The notes under the pieces: model-generated | What the model was told of the DNA's origin: nothing | The model's input: only the letters and a program-made list of their open reading frames with translations | The model's database searches: none | NCBI RefSeq assembly: GCF_040939125.1 | Contig: NZ_CP162495.1 | Span: forward strand, 372,001-436,000 | Direction of reading: 5' to 3' | DNA: 64,000 bases | DNA from: Clostridium sp. BJN0013 | GTDB taxonomy: Bacteria > Bacillota > Clostridia > Clostridiales > Clostridiaceae | Made by a program: the position numbers and the translations under genes | Shown here: positions 1 to 8,600 of the stretch, one piece after another | Numbering within the stretch: position 1 is the stretch's first letter | Layout: every line of letters begins with the position of its first letter

Positions 1-2
1 TA

Positions 3-935
3 TATACTATTCCAGCACAGCAGAATATATTTTTAGACGGAGAGGTTCAATATTTCAGAAAATTAAATTTTACTGAAGATGCAACTAAGGGAACCGTTGA
101 TAAAATAAATGTGGAGGATAAAGAACAGGTAGAAAAAGGACAAACTTTATTTACCTATAAGAATGACCAGATGATAGAGCAGTATGACACTCTCACCCAG
201 CAGCTTAACAGTATTGAGGCTCAAGCAAAATCCATGGCAAATGTACAAAATAGTGCTCAAATTTCTGAAATCAATAGTCAGAAGACAAGTTTAAAACAAC
301 AGTTAAACAATATTAAAGATAAACGATATACCACAATTTCCGCTCCTTTTGATGGTATTGTTTCAATGACATCAGATAATGAAGATAGTACTAATAAAAT
401 TATTTTGACATTGATTGACCCCAAAATGCAGGTAGTAGCTAGTGTTAGTGAAAAAGATGTGTTAAAACTTAAAGAAAATCAAAAAATAAAGATTACTGTG
501 TATGGTACAAATGAAGAATTTAAAGGTACTATTAGTTCCATTAGCACTGAACCATCACAAGCACAGTCCATTCAAGGGGCTTCAGCCTCAAACTTAACAC
601 AAACTACAGGAAGCAGTGTGTCTTATTACCCTGTTTATATTGATATAAACAATCAGCAGGGCATATATGCAGGTTTTCATATTCAGGGAACTGCGGTGGA
701 TGAAAGTGAACTGCCCAAAATTCCAGTATCCTCAGTTTTTAATGATAATGGACATAAATCTGTATGGCTTGTAAAAAATAAAAAATTAAGAAAAGTACGT
801 GTAAGGGTTGAAAAATATAATAATACATATGTGCAGGTGAAAAGTGGTTTAGATTTTAATGATAAAATTATGAAAAATCCATCTAGTGAAATGAAAGAAG
901 GGGACAGCATTGACACAACATCTTCTGGAAGTTAA
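3..935 (+). CDS. HlyD/MacA-type membrane fusion protein, 5' end missing
   Basis: Periplasmic-adaptor-like subunit of an ABC exporter. The reading frame is open to the left edge of the window, so the true start and the N-terminal membrane anchor lie outside; an internal GTG at 111 is not a convincing start. Visible parts are a lipoyl-like half (DATKGTVDKINVEDKEQV), a coiled-coil stretch rich in Gln, Ser and Lys, the second half-motif (APFDGIVS) and a beta-barrel/C-terminal domain ending in a Ser/Gly-rich tail. In the family, this protein links to the ATPase and the MacB-type permease encoded next, with which it overlaps or abuts. The cargo is unknown; peptides, antimicrobials or lipids are typical for Gram-positive MacAB-like pumps. 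Confidence 0.85.
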   Translation, partial: YTIPAQQNIFLDGEVQYFRKLNFTEDATKGTVDKINVEDKEQVEKGQTLFTYKNDQMIEQYDTLTQQLNSIEAQAKSMANVQNSAQISEINSQKTSLKQQLNNIKDKRYTTISAPFDGIVSMTSDNEDSTNKIILTLIDPKMQVVASVSEKDVLKLKENQKIKITVYGTNEEFKGTISSISTEPSQAQSIQGASASNLTQTTGSSVSYYPVYIDINNQQGIYAGFHIQGTAVDESELPKIPVSSVFNDNGHKSVWLVKNKKLRKVRVRVEKYNNTYVQVKSGLDFNDKIMKNPSSEMKEGDSIDTTSSGS

Positions 936-1599
936 AGGGTTATGTAAGTGGTATGAACAGGATAAAGAGTGCTGTCATATTTTAAAGAATCTTGATTTTA
1001 GAGTGGAACAAGGTTCATTTGTGGTTGTAATGGGAAAGTCAGGTAGTGGAAAGACCACTTTGTTGAATATTCTAGGACTTCTTGATAATTTCAATGAAGG
1101 AAGTTATTTATTCAATGGACAAGATGTTACGAAAATGACAGAAAACCAGCGTTGCTCATTTAGAAATAGTCATATTGGTTTTATATTTCAGCAATTTTAT
1201 TTAATTGAATCTTTAACAGTGGCTCAAAACATTGAACTTCCACTATTGTATCATGGAGGATATAGTAACGAGCAAAGAATTGACATGGTAAAAAAAAGTC
1301 TTCAAGATGTCGAACTTGAGGAAAAATTTAAAAGTTATCCAAATGAGTTATCTGGGGGGCAACAACAGCGTATTTCAATTGCCAGAGCACTTGTTAATGA
1401 GCCCGATGTTATTCTGGCAGATGAGCCTACAGGTGCACTGGACTGGAAAACCGGTCTAAAAATCATTGATATATTGGTTAAACTTAATAAACAAAATAGA
1501 ACTATTATAATGGTAACTCATGATAGTGATCTTAAAAAATACGCTACTCATTGTGTTTTTCTCAAAGACGGTATTTTTTCTGAGGAGGATAATATATGA
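910..1599 (+). CDS. ABC transporter ATP-binding protein, MacB/LolD type
   Basis: Cytoplasmic ATPase powering the exporter encoded on either side. Walker A is MGKSGSGKTT at about residues 41-50, the signature LSGGQQQR at 147-154 and Walker B ILADEP at 168-173, followed by the H-loop MVTHDSD. The length of 229 aa is usual for the family. The start is a TTG at 910 preceded by a purine-rich AAGAAGGGG, so the gene overlaps the end of the fusion-protein gene by about 26 bases. It ends 4 bases into the permease gene, so the three are translationally coupled in one operon. Confidence 0.92.
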   Translation: MTQHLLEVKGLCKWYEQDKECCHILKNLDFRVEQGSFVVVMGKSGSGKTTLLNILGLLDNFNEGSYLFNGQDVTKMTENQRCSFRNSHIGFIFQQFYLIESLTVAQNIELPLLYHGGYSNEQRIDMVKKSLQDVELEEKFKSYPNELSGGQQQRISIARALVNEPDVILADEPTGALDWKTGLKIIDILVKLNKQNRTIIMVTHDSDLKKYATHCVFLKDGIFSEEDNI

Positions 1600-2780
1600 A
1601 TTTGTGGGAACTTATATATAGTGCAGTTTTAAGTTTACGTACACATAAGCTTAGAGTTTTTTTAACCATGATAGGAATAATTATTGGAATAAGTTCTGTG
1701 GTTATTATTCTTTCTATTGGAGAAGGGTTAAAAGCACAGGTAAATCAATCCACTAGTGATGTGGGGGCAAATACTATTACTGTTAATTTTGAACCTTCAG
1801 ATGTAGATTCTACGAAAGTAGATACACCATTTGAATATAAGGACTTTCAATCTCTTAAAAATGTTGATGGTGTAGAACAAGTTAGTAAGAGCAGCAGCGG
1901 ATTAGAAGGCCTGGTAGGAGTTACTGAAAATGCAACTTTTTTTGACAAACAGTCTTACCTGATGATAAATGACTATGATAAGAGTTCAGGCGTTGTGGCA
2001 GGAAGAGGCATAACCGAGGAAGATGATGAGTTTAAGCATTATGTGGTGGTGCTTTCAAAAGATCACGCTAAAGCATTGTTCGGAGAAGACGTAAATAAGG
2101 GAATTGGAAAGGGAATTAAAATAAAGGATGAGTTTTTTGAAGTTATTGGCATTGAAAATGGAAGTTCAGGTTTATTGTCTATGCAATATGATTATGTGCC
2201 TAAATTTGCAAAGAAACTTTTAGAAAATGATATATCAATTTCTTCAATTGATGTTAAAATTAAGCAGGGATTCAGCTCTGACTCCGTATTTAAAGAAGTA
2301 AAAAAAGAACTAGAAACTCTTCACCCAGATGTAAAAGGAAGTTATACTAAGGGGGACCCTAAAGCTGTTTCTAAAGCTTTTGAAAAAATAATAGGCAGTA
2401 TAACTATTTTTATAGCTGTTGTATCAGGAATATCTTTATTTGTGGGTGGAATTGGAGTAATGAATATAATGTATGTATCTGTTACAGAACGCCGTCGTGA
2501 AATAGGTATTAGAAGAGCTATAGGTGCAAAACCAGGTACAATTCTATTACAGTTTTTAATAGAATCAATATTTATTACAGGTATAGGAGGAATCATTGGA
2601 ATAGGTATAGGATATTTGATATCCTTAATTTTAGGAGTATTTTTACCATTTAATCCAGTTATAACCATAGGAATATTAATAGGGTCATCTATTACATCTA
2701 TTACTGTGGGAATAATTTTTGGGATAATTCCGGCATATAAGGCAGCAAACTTGGATCCTATTAAGGCTATTTATAAGTAA
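1596..2780 (+). CDS. ABC transporter permease, MacB/FtsX family
   Basis: Membrane subunit of the exporter. It has the MacB layout: an N-terminal transmembrane helix (about residues 22-42) preceded by an amphipathic LRTHKLRVFLTMIGI segment, a long extracytoplasmic MacB_PCD domain (about 45-250), then three helices forming the FtsX domain. The MYVSVTERRREIGIRRAIGA coupling motif follows the second helix. The length, 394 aa, is normal. An RBS GAGGAGG precedes the ATG by 7 bases, inside the ATPase gene end. It shares the operon with the fusion protein and the ATPase; the substrate cannot be read from the sequence. Confidence 0.92.
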   Translation: MNLWELIYSAVLSLRTHKLRVFLTMIGIIIGISSVVIILSIGEGLKAQVNQSTSDVGANTITVNFEPSDVDSTKVDTPFEYKDFQSLKNVDGVEQVSKSSSGLEGLVGVTENATFFDKQSYLMINDYDKSSGVVAGRGITEEDDEFKHYVVVLSKDHAKALFGEDVNKGIGKGIKIKDEFFEVIGIENGSSGLLSMQYDYVPKFAKKLLENDISISSIDVKIKQGFSSDSVFKEVKKELETLHPDVKGSYTKGDPKAVSKAFEKIIGSITIFIAVVSGISLFVGGIGVMNIMYVSVTERRREIGIRRAIGAKPGTILLQFLIESIFITGIGGIIGIGIGYLISLILGVFLPFNPVITIGILIGSSITSITVGIIFGIIPAYKAANLDPIKAIYK

Positions 2781-2819
2781 TATTTAGACCTTAAAATTAT
2801 AACAAGGAGAAAAAATAAA

Positions 2820-2915
2820 ATGGCAGCTGTTATAGGATATAATCATAATATCGTAAAAAAGGCTCAAGAGAAGGCATTAAAATTTGTGCAACAGGGAATT
2901 TGGGAGGCAGAGTAG
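2820..2915 (+). CDS. putative 31-aa peptide downstream of the ABC exporter
   Basis: Short ORF beginning MAAVIGYNHNIVKKAQ and ending GIWEAE. It has an excellent Shine-Dalgarno AAGGAG at 2804-2809, ten bases before the ATG, and lies 39 bases after the permease stop with no terminator between them. It is therefore probably cotranscribed with the exporter. It has no hydrophobic helix, signal peptide or cysteines. It could be a small peptide, a remnant of a truncated gene or chance. I do not recognise any family, and the RBS and position are the only support. Confidence 0.4.
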   Translation: MAAVIGYNHNIVKKAQEKALKFVQQGIWEAE

Positions 2916-3159
2916 TATTCGAACATTATAAAGATAATCTCATTTATATTCTTATAAGACCAAATAGTTTATATTTTTTACTTCAAATTAATGATTCTTA
3001 AATATATTAATTTGCAAAAGTCCATTCAACTGTTGTAATATATTTTTAGCTAGTTTAACATAAATTTATAAAGCTTTTATTTTAAGTTAACTGAAAAATT
3101 AATTGTTTACATATTTAGACAAATTAAGCAAAATCAATAGGATTCATCGGGAGGTTAAA

Positions 3160-5313
3160 ATGAACGATATAGTAGACATACTAGTTAGAGAGTTAGACGT
3201 AAATGAAAAATATATAAATAATGTAATAGAATTATTGGACTCAGGTAATACAGTTCCCTTCATAGCCAGATATAGAAAAGAATTAACAGGAAGTATGAGT
3301 GATGTCACTTTAAGAAAACTGGCAGAAAGGCTTACATATCTTAGAAATCTTAAGGCTAGAAAAGAGGATGTAATAAGAATAATAGAAGAACAGGGGAAAC
3401 TCACAGAAGAATTAAAGAAATCTCTGGAGAATTGCAATACTTTAACAGAAGTTGAAGATCTATATAGGCCATATAAACCAAAGAAGAGAACAAGAGCTAT
3501 TATTGCCAAAGAAAAAGGACTGGAACCACTTGCACAGATAATGTTAGACGGCAATTTCAAAGGCAATATAGAAGAGTATGCAGAAAAATTTGTAAATGAA
3601 GAAAAGGGAGTAAATTCTATAGAAGATGCTCTTCTGGGAGCTATGGATATAATAAGTGAAATTATATCTGATGAGGCAAAATATAGAAAGTGGATAAGAA
3701 AATTTGTTCAAGATAACGGAAACATTGAAACAAGAGGGGAAAATGATGAACCAAATCCTTATGAAATGTACTATGATTATCATGAAACGGTAAAGTCCAT
3801 ACCTCCTCACAGAATACTTGCTATAAATAGAGGAGAAAAAGAAAAAATTTTGTCTGTAAAGATAACCTGTGATATGGATAAAGTAATAAAATACTTAAAA
3901 GGAGAATGTCTAAAGGGAAATAAAGTAACTGATAGTTACATAGAAAGAAGTGTAGAGGATTCTTTAAAAAGACTTATATATCCTTCTATTGAAAGGGAAA
4001 TAAGATCTGAACTCACAGATATGGGAGAAGAAGGTGCTATAAAGATATTTAAGGCCAACTTAAAGGCACTTTTAATGCAGCCACCTATAAAAGGAAAAAA
4101 TGTGCTTGGATATGATCCTGGATTTAGAACGGGATGTAAAATAGCAGTTTTAGATGATACGGGAAAACTTCTAGATACTGCTACAGTTTATGCTACAGCG
4201 CCTCAAAATGATGTAGAAGGTTCTCTAAAGATATTAAAGAATTTAGTGTATAGATATGATGTTAGTGTGATATCTCTTGGAAATGGTACAGCAAGTAGAG
4301 AATCAGAAGAAGTAATTGGCAGACTTATAAAAGAAATAAAAGAAGGAAAAAATAAGGATGTTTATTATGTGGTGGTATCAGAAGCTGGAGCTTCTGTATA
4401 TTCTGCTTCGGAACTGGCTGCAAAAGAATATCCCGATATAAATGTATCACTGAGAGGAGCTATATCCATAGGAAGAAGACTGCAGGATCCTCTGGCGGAA
4501 CTTGTGAAAATAGATCCTAAATCCATAGGGGTAGGCCAATATCAACATGATGTTTCACCAAAAAAATTAGATGAGTCTCTAAAGGGTATTGTAGAGGATT
4601 GTGTAAATAGCGTGGGAGTAGATTTAAATATGGCAACGGCTTCTTTACTATCTTATATATCTGGAATAAATTCAGCTATAGCCGAAAATATTGTAGCTTA
4701 TAGAGAAGAGAATGGTAAGTTTAAAAATAGAAAAGAGCTTTTAAAAGTTAAAAGACTGGGAGCAAAGGCTTTTGAACAATGTGCAGGATTTTTAAGGGTT
4801 ATGGAAAGTGATGAACCCCTTGATAATACCTCAGTACATCCAGAATCCTATAGTGCTGCTAAAAAGCTTTTGAAGACCCTTGGGTACAGTGATAAAGACT
4901 TGAAAAATAGCGGTCTTGTAGATATAGAAAATAGAGTTGAAAAGATTAGTATAGATAATGTATCACGGGAACTTGATATAGGTATTCCTACCTTAAAGGA
5001 TATAATGAAAGAAATAAAGAAGCCAGGGAGAGATCCAAGAGAGGAACTGCCAAAACCTATATTGAAAACAGGAATAGTTGATATAAACCAGCTTAAAACA
5101 GGAATGACACTTACAGGTACAGTCAGAAATGTAGCAGATTTTGGCGCTTTTGTAGATATAGGTGTTCACCAGGATGGTTTAGTACATATAAGTCAGCTGT
5201 CTGATAAATTTGTAAAGCATCCACTAGATGTAGTTAAGATAGGAGATGTTGTAAATGTAACTGTACTTGAAGTAGATGAAAAAAGAAAAAGAATTGCACT
5301 TAGCATGAAATAG
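3160..5313 (+). CDS. tex: Tex family RNA-binding protein (S1 domain)
   Basis: Cytoplasmic nucleic-acid-binding protein of the Tex/YdcI family, involved in transcription-related processes and stress tolerance in other bacteria. The 717-aa length is full. In order: N-terminal helix-turn-helix-like region, a YqgF-like RNase H-fold domain around residues 320-450 (YDPGFRTGCKIAVLD), helix-hairpin-helix repeats around 490-560, and a C-terminal S1 domain starting near GMTLTGTVRNVADFGAFVDIG. I chose the ATG at 3160 because GGAGG lies just ahead of it (3150-3155) and homologues begin MNDI-like; the frame is open 19 codons further upstream without an RBS. It appears monocistronic. Confidence 0.93.
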   Translation: MNDIVDILVRELDVNEKYINNVIELLDSGNTVPFIARYRKELTGSMSDVTLRKLAERLTYLRNLKARKEDVIRIIEEQGKLTEELKKSLENCNTLTEVEDLYRPYKPKKRTRAIIAKEKGLEPLAQIMLDGNFKGNIEEYAEKFVNEEKGVNSIEDALLGAMDIISEIISDEAKYRKWIRKFVQDNGNIETRGENDEPNPYEMYYDYHETVKSIPPHRILAINRGEKEKILSVKITCDMDKVIKYLKGECLKGNKVTDSYIERSVEDSLKRLIYPSIEREIRSELTDMGEEGAIKIFKANLKALLMQPPIKGKNVLGYDPGFRTGCKIAVLDDTGKLLDTATVYATAPQNDVEGSLKILKNLVYRYDVSVISLGNGTASRESEEVIGRLIKEIKEGKNKDVYYVVVSEAGASVYSASELAAKEYPDINVSLRGAISIGRRLQDPLAELVKIDPKSIGVGQYQHDVSPKKLDESLKGIVEDCVNSVGVDLNMATASLLSYISGINSAIAENIVAYREENGKFKNRKELLKVKRLGAKAFEQCAGFLRVMESDEPLDNTSVHPESYSAAKKLLKTLGYSDKDLKNSGLVDIENRVEKISIDNVSRELDIGIPTLKDIMKEIKKPGRDPREELPKPILKTGIVDINQLKTGMTLTGTVRNVADFGAFVDIGVHQDGLVHISQLSDKFVKHPLDVVKIGDVVNVTVLEVDEKRKRIALSMK

Positions 5314-5388
5314 CAGAAAAATGAATATGAAATTAACATAATTAGTCATAAATATTTATTAATAGATAAAAATTATTTTAACAATGCA

Positions 5389-5417
5389 TTGAATTTTGTC
5401 GTTAAAAGTATTATAAT
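5389..5417 (+). promoter_or_regulatory. sigma-A-type promoter of the FMN riboswitch/ribU
   Basis: TTGAAT at 5389-5394 and TATAAT at 5412-5417 are separated by 17 bases. Transcription would start near 5424, about 17 bases before the riboswitch aptamer. Confidence 0.6.
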
Positions 5418-5440
5418 AAACTTATAAAAATTAAAATATA

Positions 5441-5553
5441 ATCTTCAGGGCGGGGTGAAATTCCCCACCGGCGGTATAGCCCGCGAGTTGCGTGTGCAGC
5501 ATGATTCAGTGAAATTCTGAAGCCGACAGTAAAGTCTGGATGGGAGAAGATAG
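5441..5553 (+). ncRNA. FMN riboswitch (RFN element)
   Basis: The canonical RFN core is present: CTTCAGGGCGGGGTGAAATT, then CCCCACCGGCGGTA, AGCCCGCGAG, GATTCAGTGAAATTCTGAAG and CCGACAGTAAAGTCTGGATG, closing with GGGAGAAGAT. It lies upstream of the riboflavin transporter gene, as expected, and is followed at once by a terminator. This fits FMN-induced transcription termination. Confidence 0.96.
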
Positions 5554-5565
5554 AATGGTATGTTT

Positions 5566-5598
5566 ATTAGCCCTGGTATTTTTGCCGGGTTTTTTTAT
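5566..5598 (+). terminator. terminator of the FMN riboswitch expression platform
   Basis: A GC-rich hairpin AGCCCTGG/GCCGGGTT with an AT-rich loop is followed by a run of T. It follows the aptamer by about 15 bases and would form the OFF state when FMN is bound. Confidence 0.8.
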
Positions 5599-5600
5599 TT

Positions 5601-5800
5601 TATCCGAATGCCACCAGTACTAATACTCCCATCTTCTTTAACGTGAGAGATAAGCACTGGTACGCACCTGGATAAGTTCTTCCCCTAAAGGATAACGTAT
5701 TCTAAGTGTTAAAGACACTAAGAATACTGTTAATAAGCTTCAGATGGAAGTAAGTATTTCTCTATAGCAAACTCCGCTTGAATCTAAGAATTACTTGATT
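5601..5800 (+). repeat. two-hairpin intergenic repeat, copy A (with internal insertion)
   Basis: Starts TATCCGAATG and ends TTACTTGATT, the same termini as copy G. It holds the conserved apical loop TTCTTTAACG (5634-5643) and the junction CTGGATAAGTTCTTC. It is about 50 bases longer than the other copies because a separate hairpin (5697-5727) interrupts the left arm of the second hairpin. It begins directly after the T-run of the FMN riboswitch terminator and ends 45 bases before the ribU start. Confidence 0.85.
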
Positions 5801-5845
5801 ATTCACCTAGGAGATTATACTTGATATTTTAGGAGGGTATTTAAA

Positions 5846-6472
5846 ATGAGCAGTAGTAAATTAAACAGATTAGTGAAGGTATCATTGTTAGGTGTAATAG
5901 GATTTTTATTTATGTTCATAGAAGTTGCAATTCCTATATTTCCAACATTTTTAAAAATGGATATAAGCGATTTGCCGGCTTTAATTGGAACTTTTGCATT
6001 AGGACCTGGTGCTGGGATTGCTATAGAGTTTTTAAAAAATGTACTTCATGGAATATTCAATGGTAAAACTGCATTTGTAGGAGAACTTGCAAACTTTGCA
6101 GTAGGATCAGTTTTAGTTTTTACAGCGGGGTATATATATAACAGACATAAGACCAAAAAGGTGGCAGTAATCAGTTTAGGGGTAGCCACTATTGCAATGT
6201 CAGTGGTAGCAGGACTTTTGAATTATTTCATATTGCTTCCGCTTTATGAGAGAGCGCTTAATTTTCCTATAAGTGCAATGGTGGACATGGCAGCAAAAAT
6301 AAACAGCAGCATAACGGATTTGAATACATTTGTATTACTGGCTATTGTTCCATTTAACTTGTTAAAAGGTATAACTCTTACCATTTTAACACTAGTTCTT
6401 TACAAGAGTGTTTCACCTCTGCTAAAGCAGGAACATAATAAAATAAAGAACTCTGAAAAAGTAAAAATTTAG
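5846..6472 (+). CDS. ribU: riboflavin ECF transporter substrate-binding subunit RibU
   Basis: S-component of an energy-coupling-factor transporter that imports riboflavin with a shared EcfAA'T module encoded elsewhere. The 208-aa protein has about five or six transmembrane helices, with the family-typical DISDLPALIGTFALGPGAGI stretch around residue 40 and the VELKNVLHG-like EFLKNVLHGIF following. The AGGAGGG sequence lies 8 bases before the ATG. The preceding FMN riboswitch confirms the substrate. An unusual feature is the 200-bp repeat element between the riboswitch terminator and the RBS, so the ribU message carries two long hairpins in its leader. Confidence 0.95.
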   Translation: MSSSKLNRLVKVSLLGVIGFLFMFIEVAIPIFPTFLKMDISDLPALIGTFALGPGAGIAIEFLKNVLHGIFNGKTAFVGELANFAVGSVLVFTAGYIYNRHKTKKVAVISLGVATIAMSVVAGLLNYFILLPLYERALNFPISAMVDMAAKINSSITDLNTFVLLAIVPFNLLKGITLTILTLVLYKSVSPLLKQEHNKIKNSEKVKI

Positions 6473-6487
6473 CACAAAATGGCAACT

Positions 6488-6518
6488 AAAAATCTGGGAC
6501 ATGTATCCAGATTTTTTT
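6488..6518 (+). terminator. Rho-independent terminator after ribU
   Basis: AAATCTGGG/TCCAGATTT hairpin followed by seven T, 16 bases after the ribU stop. Confidence 0.85.
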
Positions 6519-6613
6519 ATTGTATTTTGACTTTATAAAATAGTAATTCTATACGATAATCTATATAATTTTAATTAGGAGACATTTTTAATAAATTATA
6601 AAGGGTGATTAAG

Positions 6614-8284
6614 TTGGCGGGAATATGGAATATAAATAGTGTATATAATATGAATAACAAACAAATATCTGCAAAATTATCTTTTGAAATAGGAGAGAAA
6701 TTTTCTGCTAAAGTACTGAATTTAAATAAATATACAGGAGAAATACTTTTAAAACTCTTAGATGGATGGAAATTTTCAGCTCAAATAGATAATCCTGAAA
6801 ATATTGTAGAAAATAAGCTTATAAGGCTTCAGGTAGAGGGATTTGAAAATGAAAAGCTAAAATTAAAAATTGTTACTGCAGAAGAAGAACGGCAAAATCA
6901 AAGCAAAGATTCCATAAAACTTTTTATTAAGGAAAATTCCCTTAACTTAAACAGTGAAGATTATGACATTATAGAGAAAATGGTTAAAAGTGAAATACCA
7001 CTTACTAAGGAAAATATTTCCGATATAAAAACCATGATAGATTTTATAAACAAAATAAAAGAAAATCCTACAGAAGAAGATACATTTATAAAAAATTATT
7101 TACTTAGTAAAAATGTAGAATCTGATAGCCAAAAAGGAAATTTTATAAAAGATACCCTTAAAAATTTCTTTAGTGAACTAAAAAATATAAGTAAAGAAGA
7201 CTTATTTATTCTACTAGAAAATAATATAGAATTAAATGAAGATAATATAAAAAGCTTTAATAAAGTGTTTAAACAGGAGGGTACTATATATAATGAAGTA
7301 AAATATTTAGGGGATATTTTGAAAGCTGATGAATTAACTTATAAGAGCATAGAAAATACTGAAAATGCAAAAAAATCTGGTATATATAAAAAACAGCAAG
7401 ACAATATAGTAGGTAATTTAAATACAGATGGAAAAGTTACTTATGCAGATGGAGAAAAATCAAATACAGATTTAAGACCTAGTATAATGACAGAAAATAT
7501 AGATAAACCAAATGAATTCTCAGATGAAATAAAAAGTATCAATGGTGAAGATAAATCACAGACTAAAAATAATCAATCGTTAGATATAAATAAAAATATT
7601 AGTCCTAAAGATATACAGGAAGAGGAGATTAAAGGGAAATTAGATAATATACTTAACTATTTTGAAAAGGAAAAAGGAACAACGTCTCGAACTTCTAAAG
7701 ATTTAAATGTGATTGCAGGTAATATGGATGAAATGGTAAATCATATAAAAGAGCAGATAAATATGAAAACAGATGAAATGAAAGATATAATAAGAACATT
7801 TTTAGAACAAAATAATGATAGTGAAAATAAATTTTCTAAAAATATAATTTCTCAATTAAATAGCAGCGTAAATGATTTTAAGTTATTTAACACCATATCT
7901 AATTCTTATTATTATATGGATTTGCCTATAAATTTAAATGATATGGATTATCAGTGCAAGCTTATGATTAAAGATGATAGAAAAAAAGGGAAAAAAATAG
8001 ATGCAACTAATGTGAAGATAATAACATCTATAAGTACTGAAAATATGGGAATAGTAGATGCTTATTTGACAGTGAATAATATCAATATGAATATAGATAT
8101 TAAGTGTAATAAAGAGTGGATAAGCTTCATGAAACAGGGATATAAAACAATACTAGAGAGTTTATCAAACATAGGGTATAATATAGATATTGCATTTCAT
8201 GAAAAAAAAGAAGAGATGAACATATCTACCTGTAGAGAATTTTTTGATGATAATGACATAGGGATGTTAAATACCAGAGCTTGA
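6614..8284 (+). CDS. YlqG-like protein with FliK-type C-terminal domain
   Basis: Roughly 556-aa protein of the YlqG type. The first 90 residues form a beta-rich globular part (SAKLSFEIGEKFSAKVLNL). The middle is long, Asn/Lys/Glu-rich and probably disordered. The last 130 residues resemble the flagellar hook-length control (FliK) C-terminal fold, where NMGIVDAYLTVNNINMNIDI corresponds to the LG-x-V-x-L pattern. The next gene encodes a free FlhB C-terminal domain, the same pair as B. subtilis ylqG-ylqH, so a role with the flagellar export switch is inferred, not shown. A TTG at 6614 is chosen because AAAGGGTGA lies six bases before it; a GTG at 6605 is the alternative. Confidence 0.75.
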   Translation: MAGIWNINSVYNMNNKQISAKLSFEIGEKFSAKVLNLNKYTGEILLKLLDGWKFSAQIDNPENIVENKLIRLQVEGFENEKLKLKIVTAEEERQNQSKDSIKLFIKENSLNLNSEDYDIIEKMVKSEIPLTKENISDIKTMIDFINKIKENPTEEDTFIKNYLLSKNVESDSQKGNFIKDTLKNFFSELKNISKEDLFILLENNIELNEDNIKSFNKVFKQEGTIYNEVKYLGDILKADELTYKSIENTENAKKSGIYKKQQDNIVGNLNTDGKVTYADGEKSNTDLRPSIMTENIDKPNEFSDEIKSINGEDKSQTKNNQSLDINKNISPKDIQEEEIKGKLDNILNYFEKEKGTTSRTSKDLNVIAGNMDEMVNHIKEQINMKTDEMKDIIRTFLEQNNDSENKFSKNIISQLNSSVNDFKLFNTISNSYYYMDLPINLNDMDYQCKLMIKDDRKKGKKIDATNVKIITSISTENMGIVDAYLTVNNINMNIDIKCNKEWISFMKQGYKTILESLSNIGYNIDIAFHEKKEEMNISTCREFFDDNDIGMLNTRA

Positions 8285-8329
8285 TTGTGATAGCTAAAAA
8301 ACATCTGAGAATTAAATAAGGGGAATATT

Positions 8330-8596
8330 ATGAAAAAGAGAAAAAAGGCAGTAGCTTTAAAGTATGAACAAACTTATGAAGCACCTATGGTTACTGCCGC
8401 AGGTATTGGACAAATAGCGGATAACATATTAAATAAAGCCAGGGAAAGCAATGTACCTATAGTTTATGACCAGGAACTGACTAATCTTTTGAGTAATGTG
8501 GATATAGGAAATAGTATACCTATTGAACTATATGATGCAGTGGCAAAAGTGATAGCCTATGTAGTAGATGTAGACGAAAATATAAGTAGAAGGTGA
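8330..8596 (+). CDS. FlhB C-terminal domain homologue (FhlB/YlqH)
   Basis: 88-aa cytoplasmic protein equal to the C-terminal domain of the flagellar export switch protein FlhB. It carries the family pattern APMVTAAGIGQIADNILNKA, then ESNVPIVYDQELTNLL and GNSIPIELYDAVAKVIAYVV. It lacks the membrane domain and the NPTH autocleavage site of full FlhB, as other free FlhB-C proteins do. An AGGGGAA RBS precedes the ATG. It lies 45 bases after the YlqG-like gene and 4 bases before the phosphoesterase gene, so the three may be cotranscribed. No other flagellar genes are in the window. Confidence 0.88.
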   Translation: MKKRKKAVALKYEQTYEAPMVTAAGIGQIADNILNKARESNVPIVYDQELTNLLSNVDIGNSIPIELYDAVAKVIAYVVDVDENISRR

Positions 8597-8600
8597 TTGT

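Noticed and set aside
3144-3810. Two minus-strand ORFs of 140 and 88 codons within tex
   Set aside because: Antisense frames of a conserved gene with hydrophobic, low-complexity translations typical of AT-rich shadow ORFs.
7261-7680. Possible frameshift or fusion in the YlqG-like gene because of its long Asn/Lys-rich middle
   Set aside because: The frame is continuous and low-complexity linkers are usual in FliK-like proteins.
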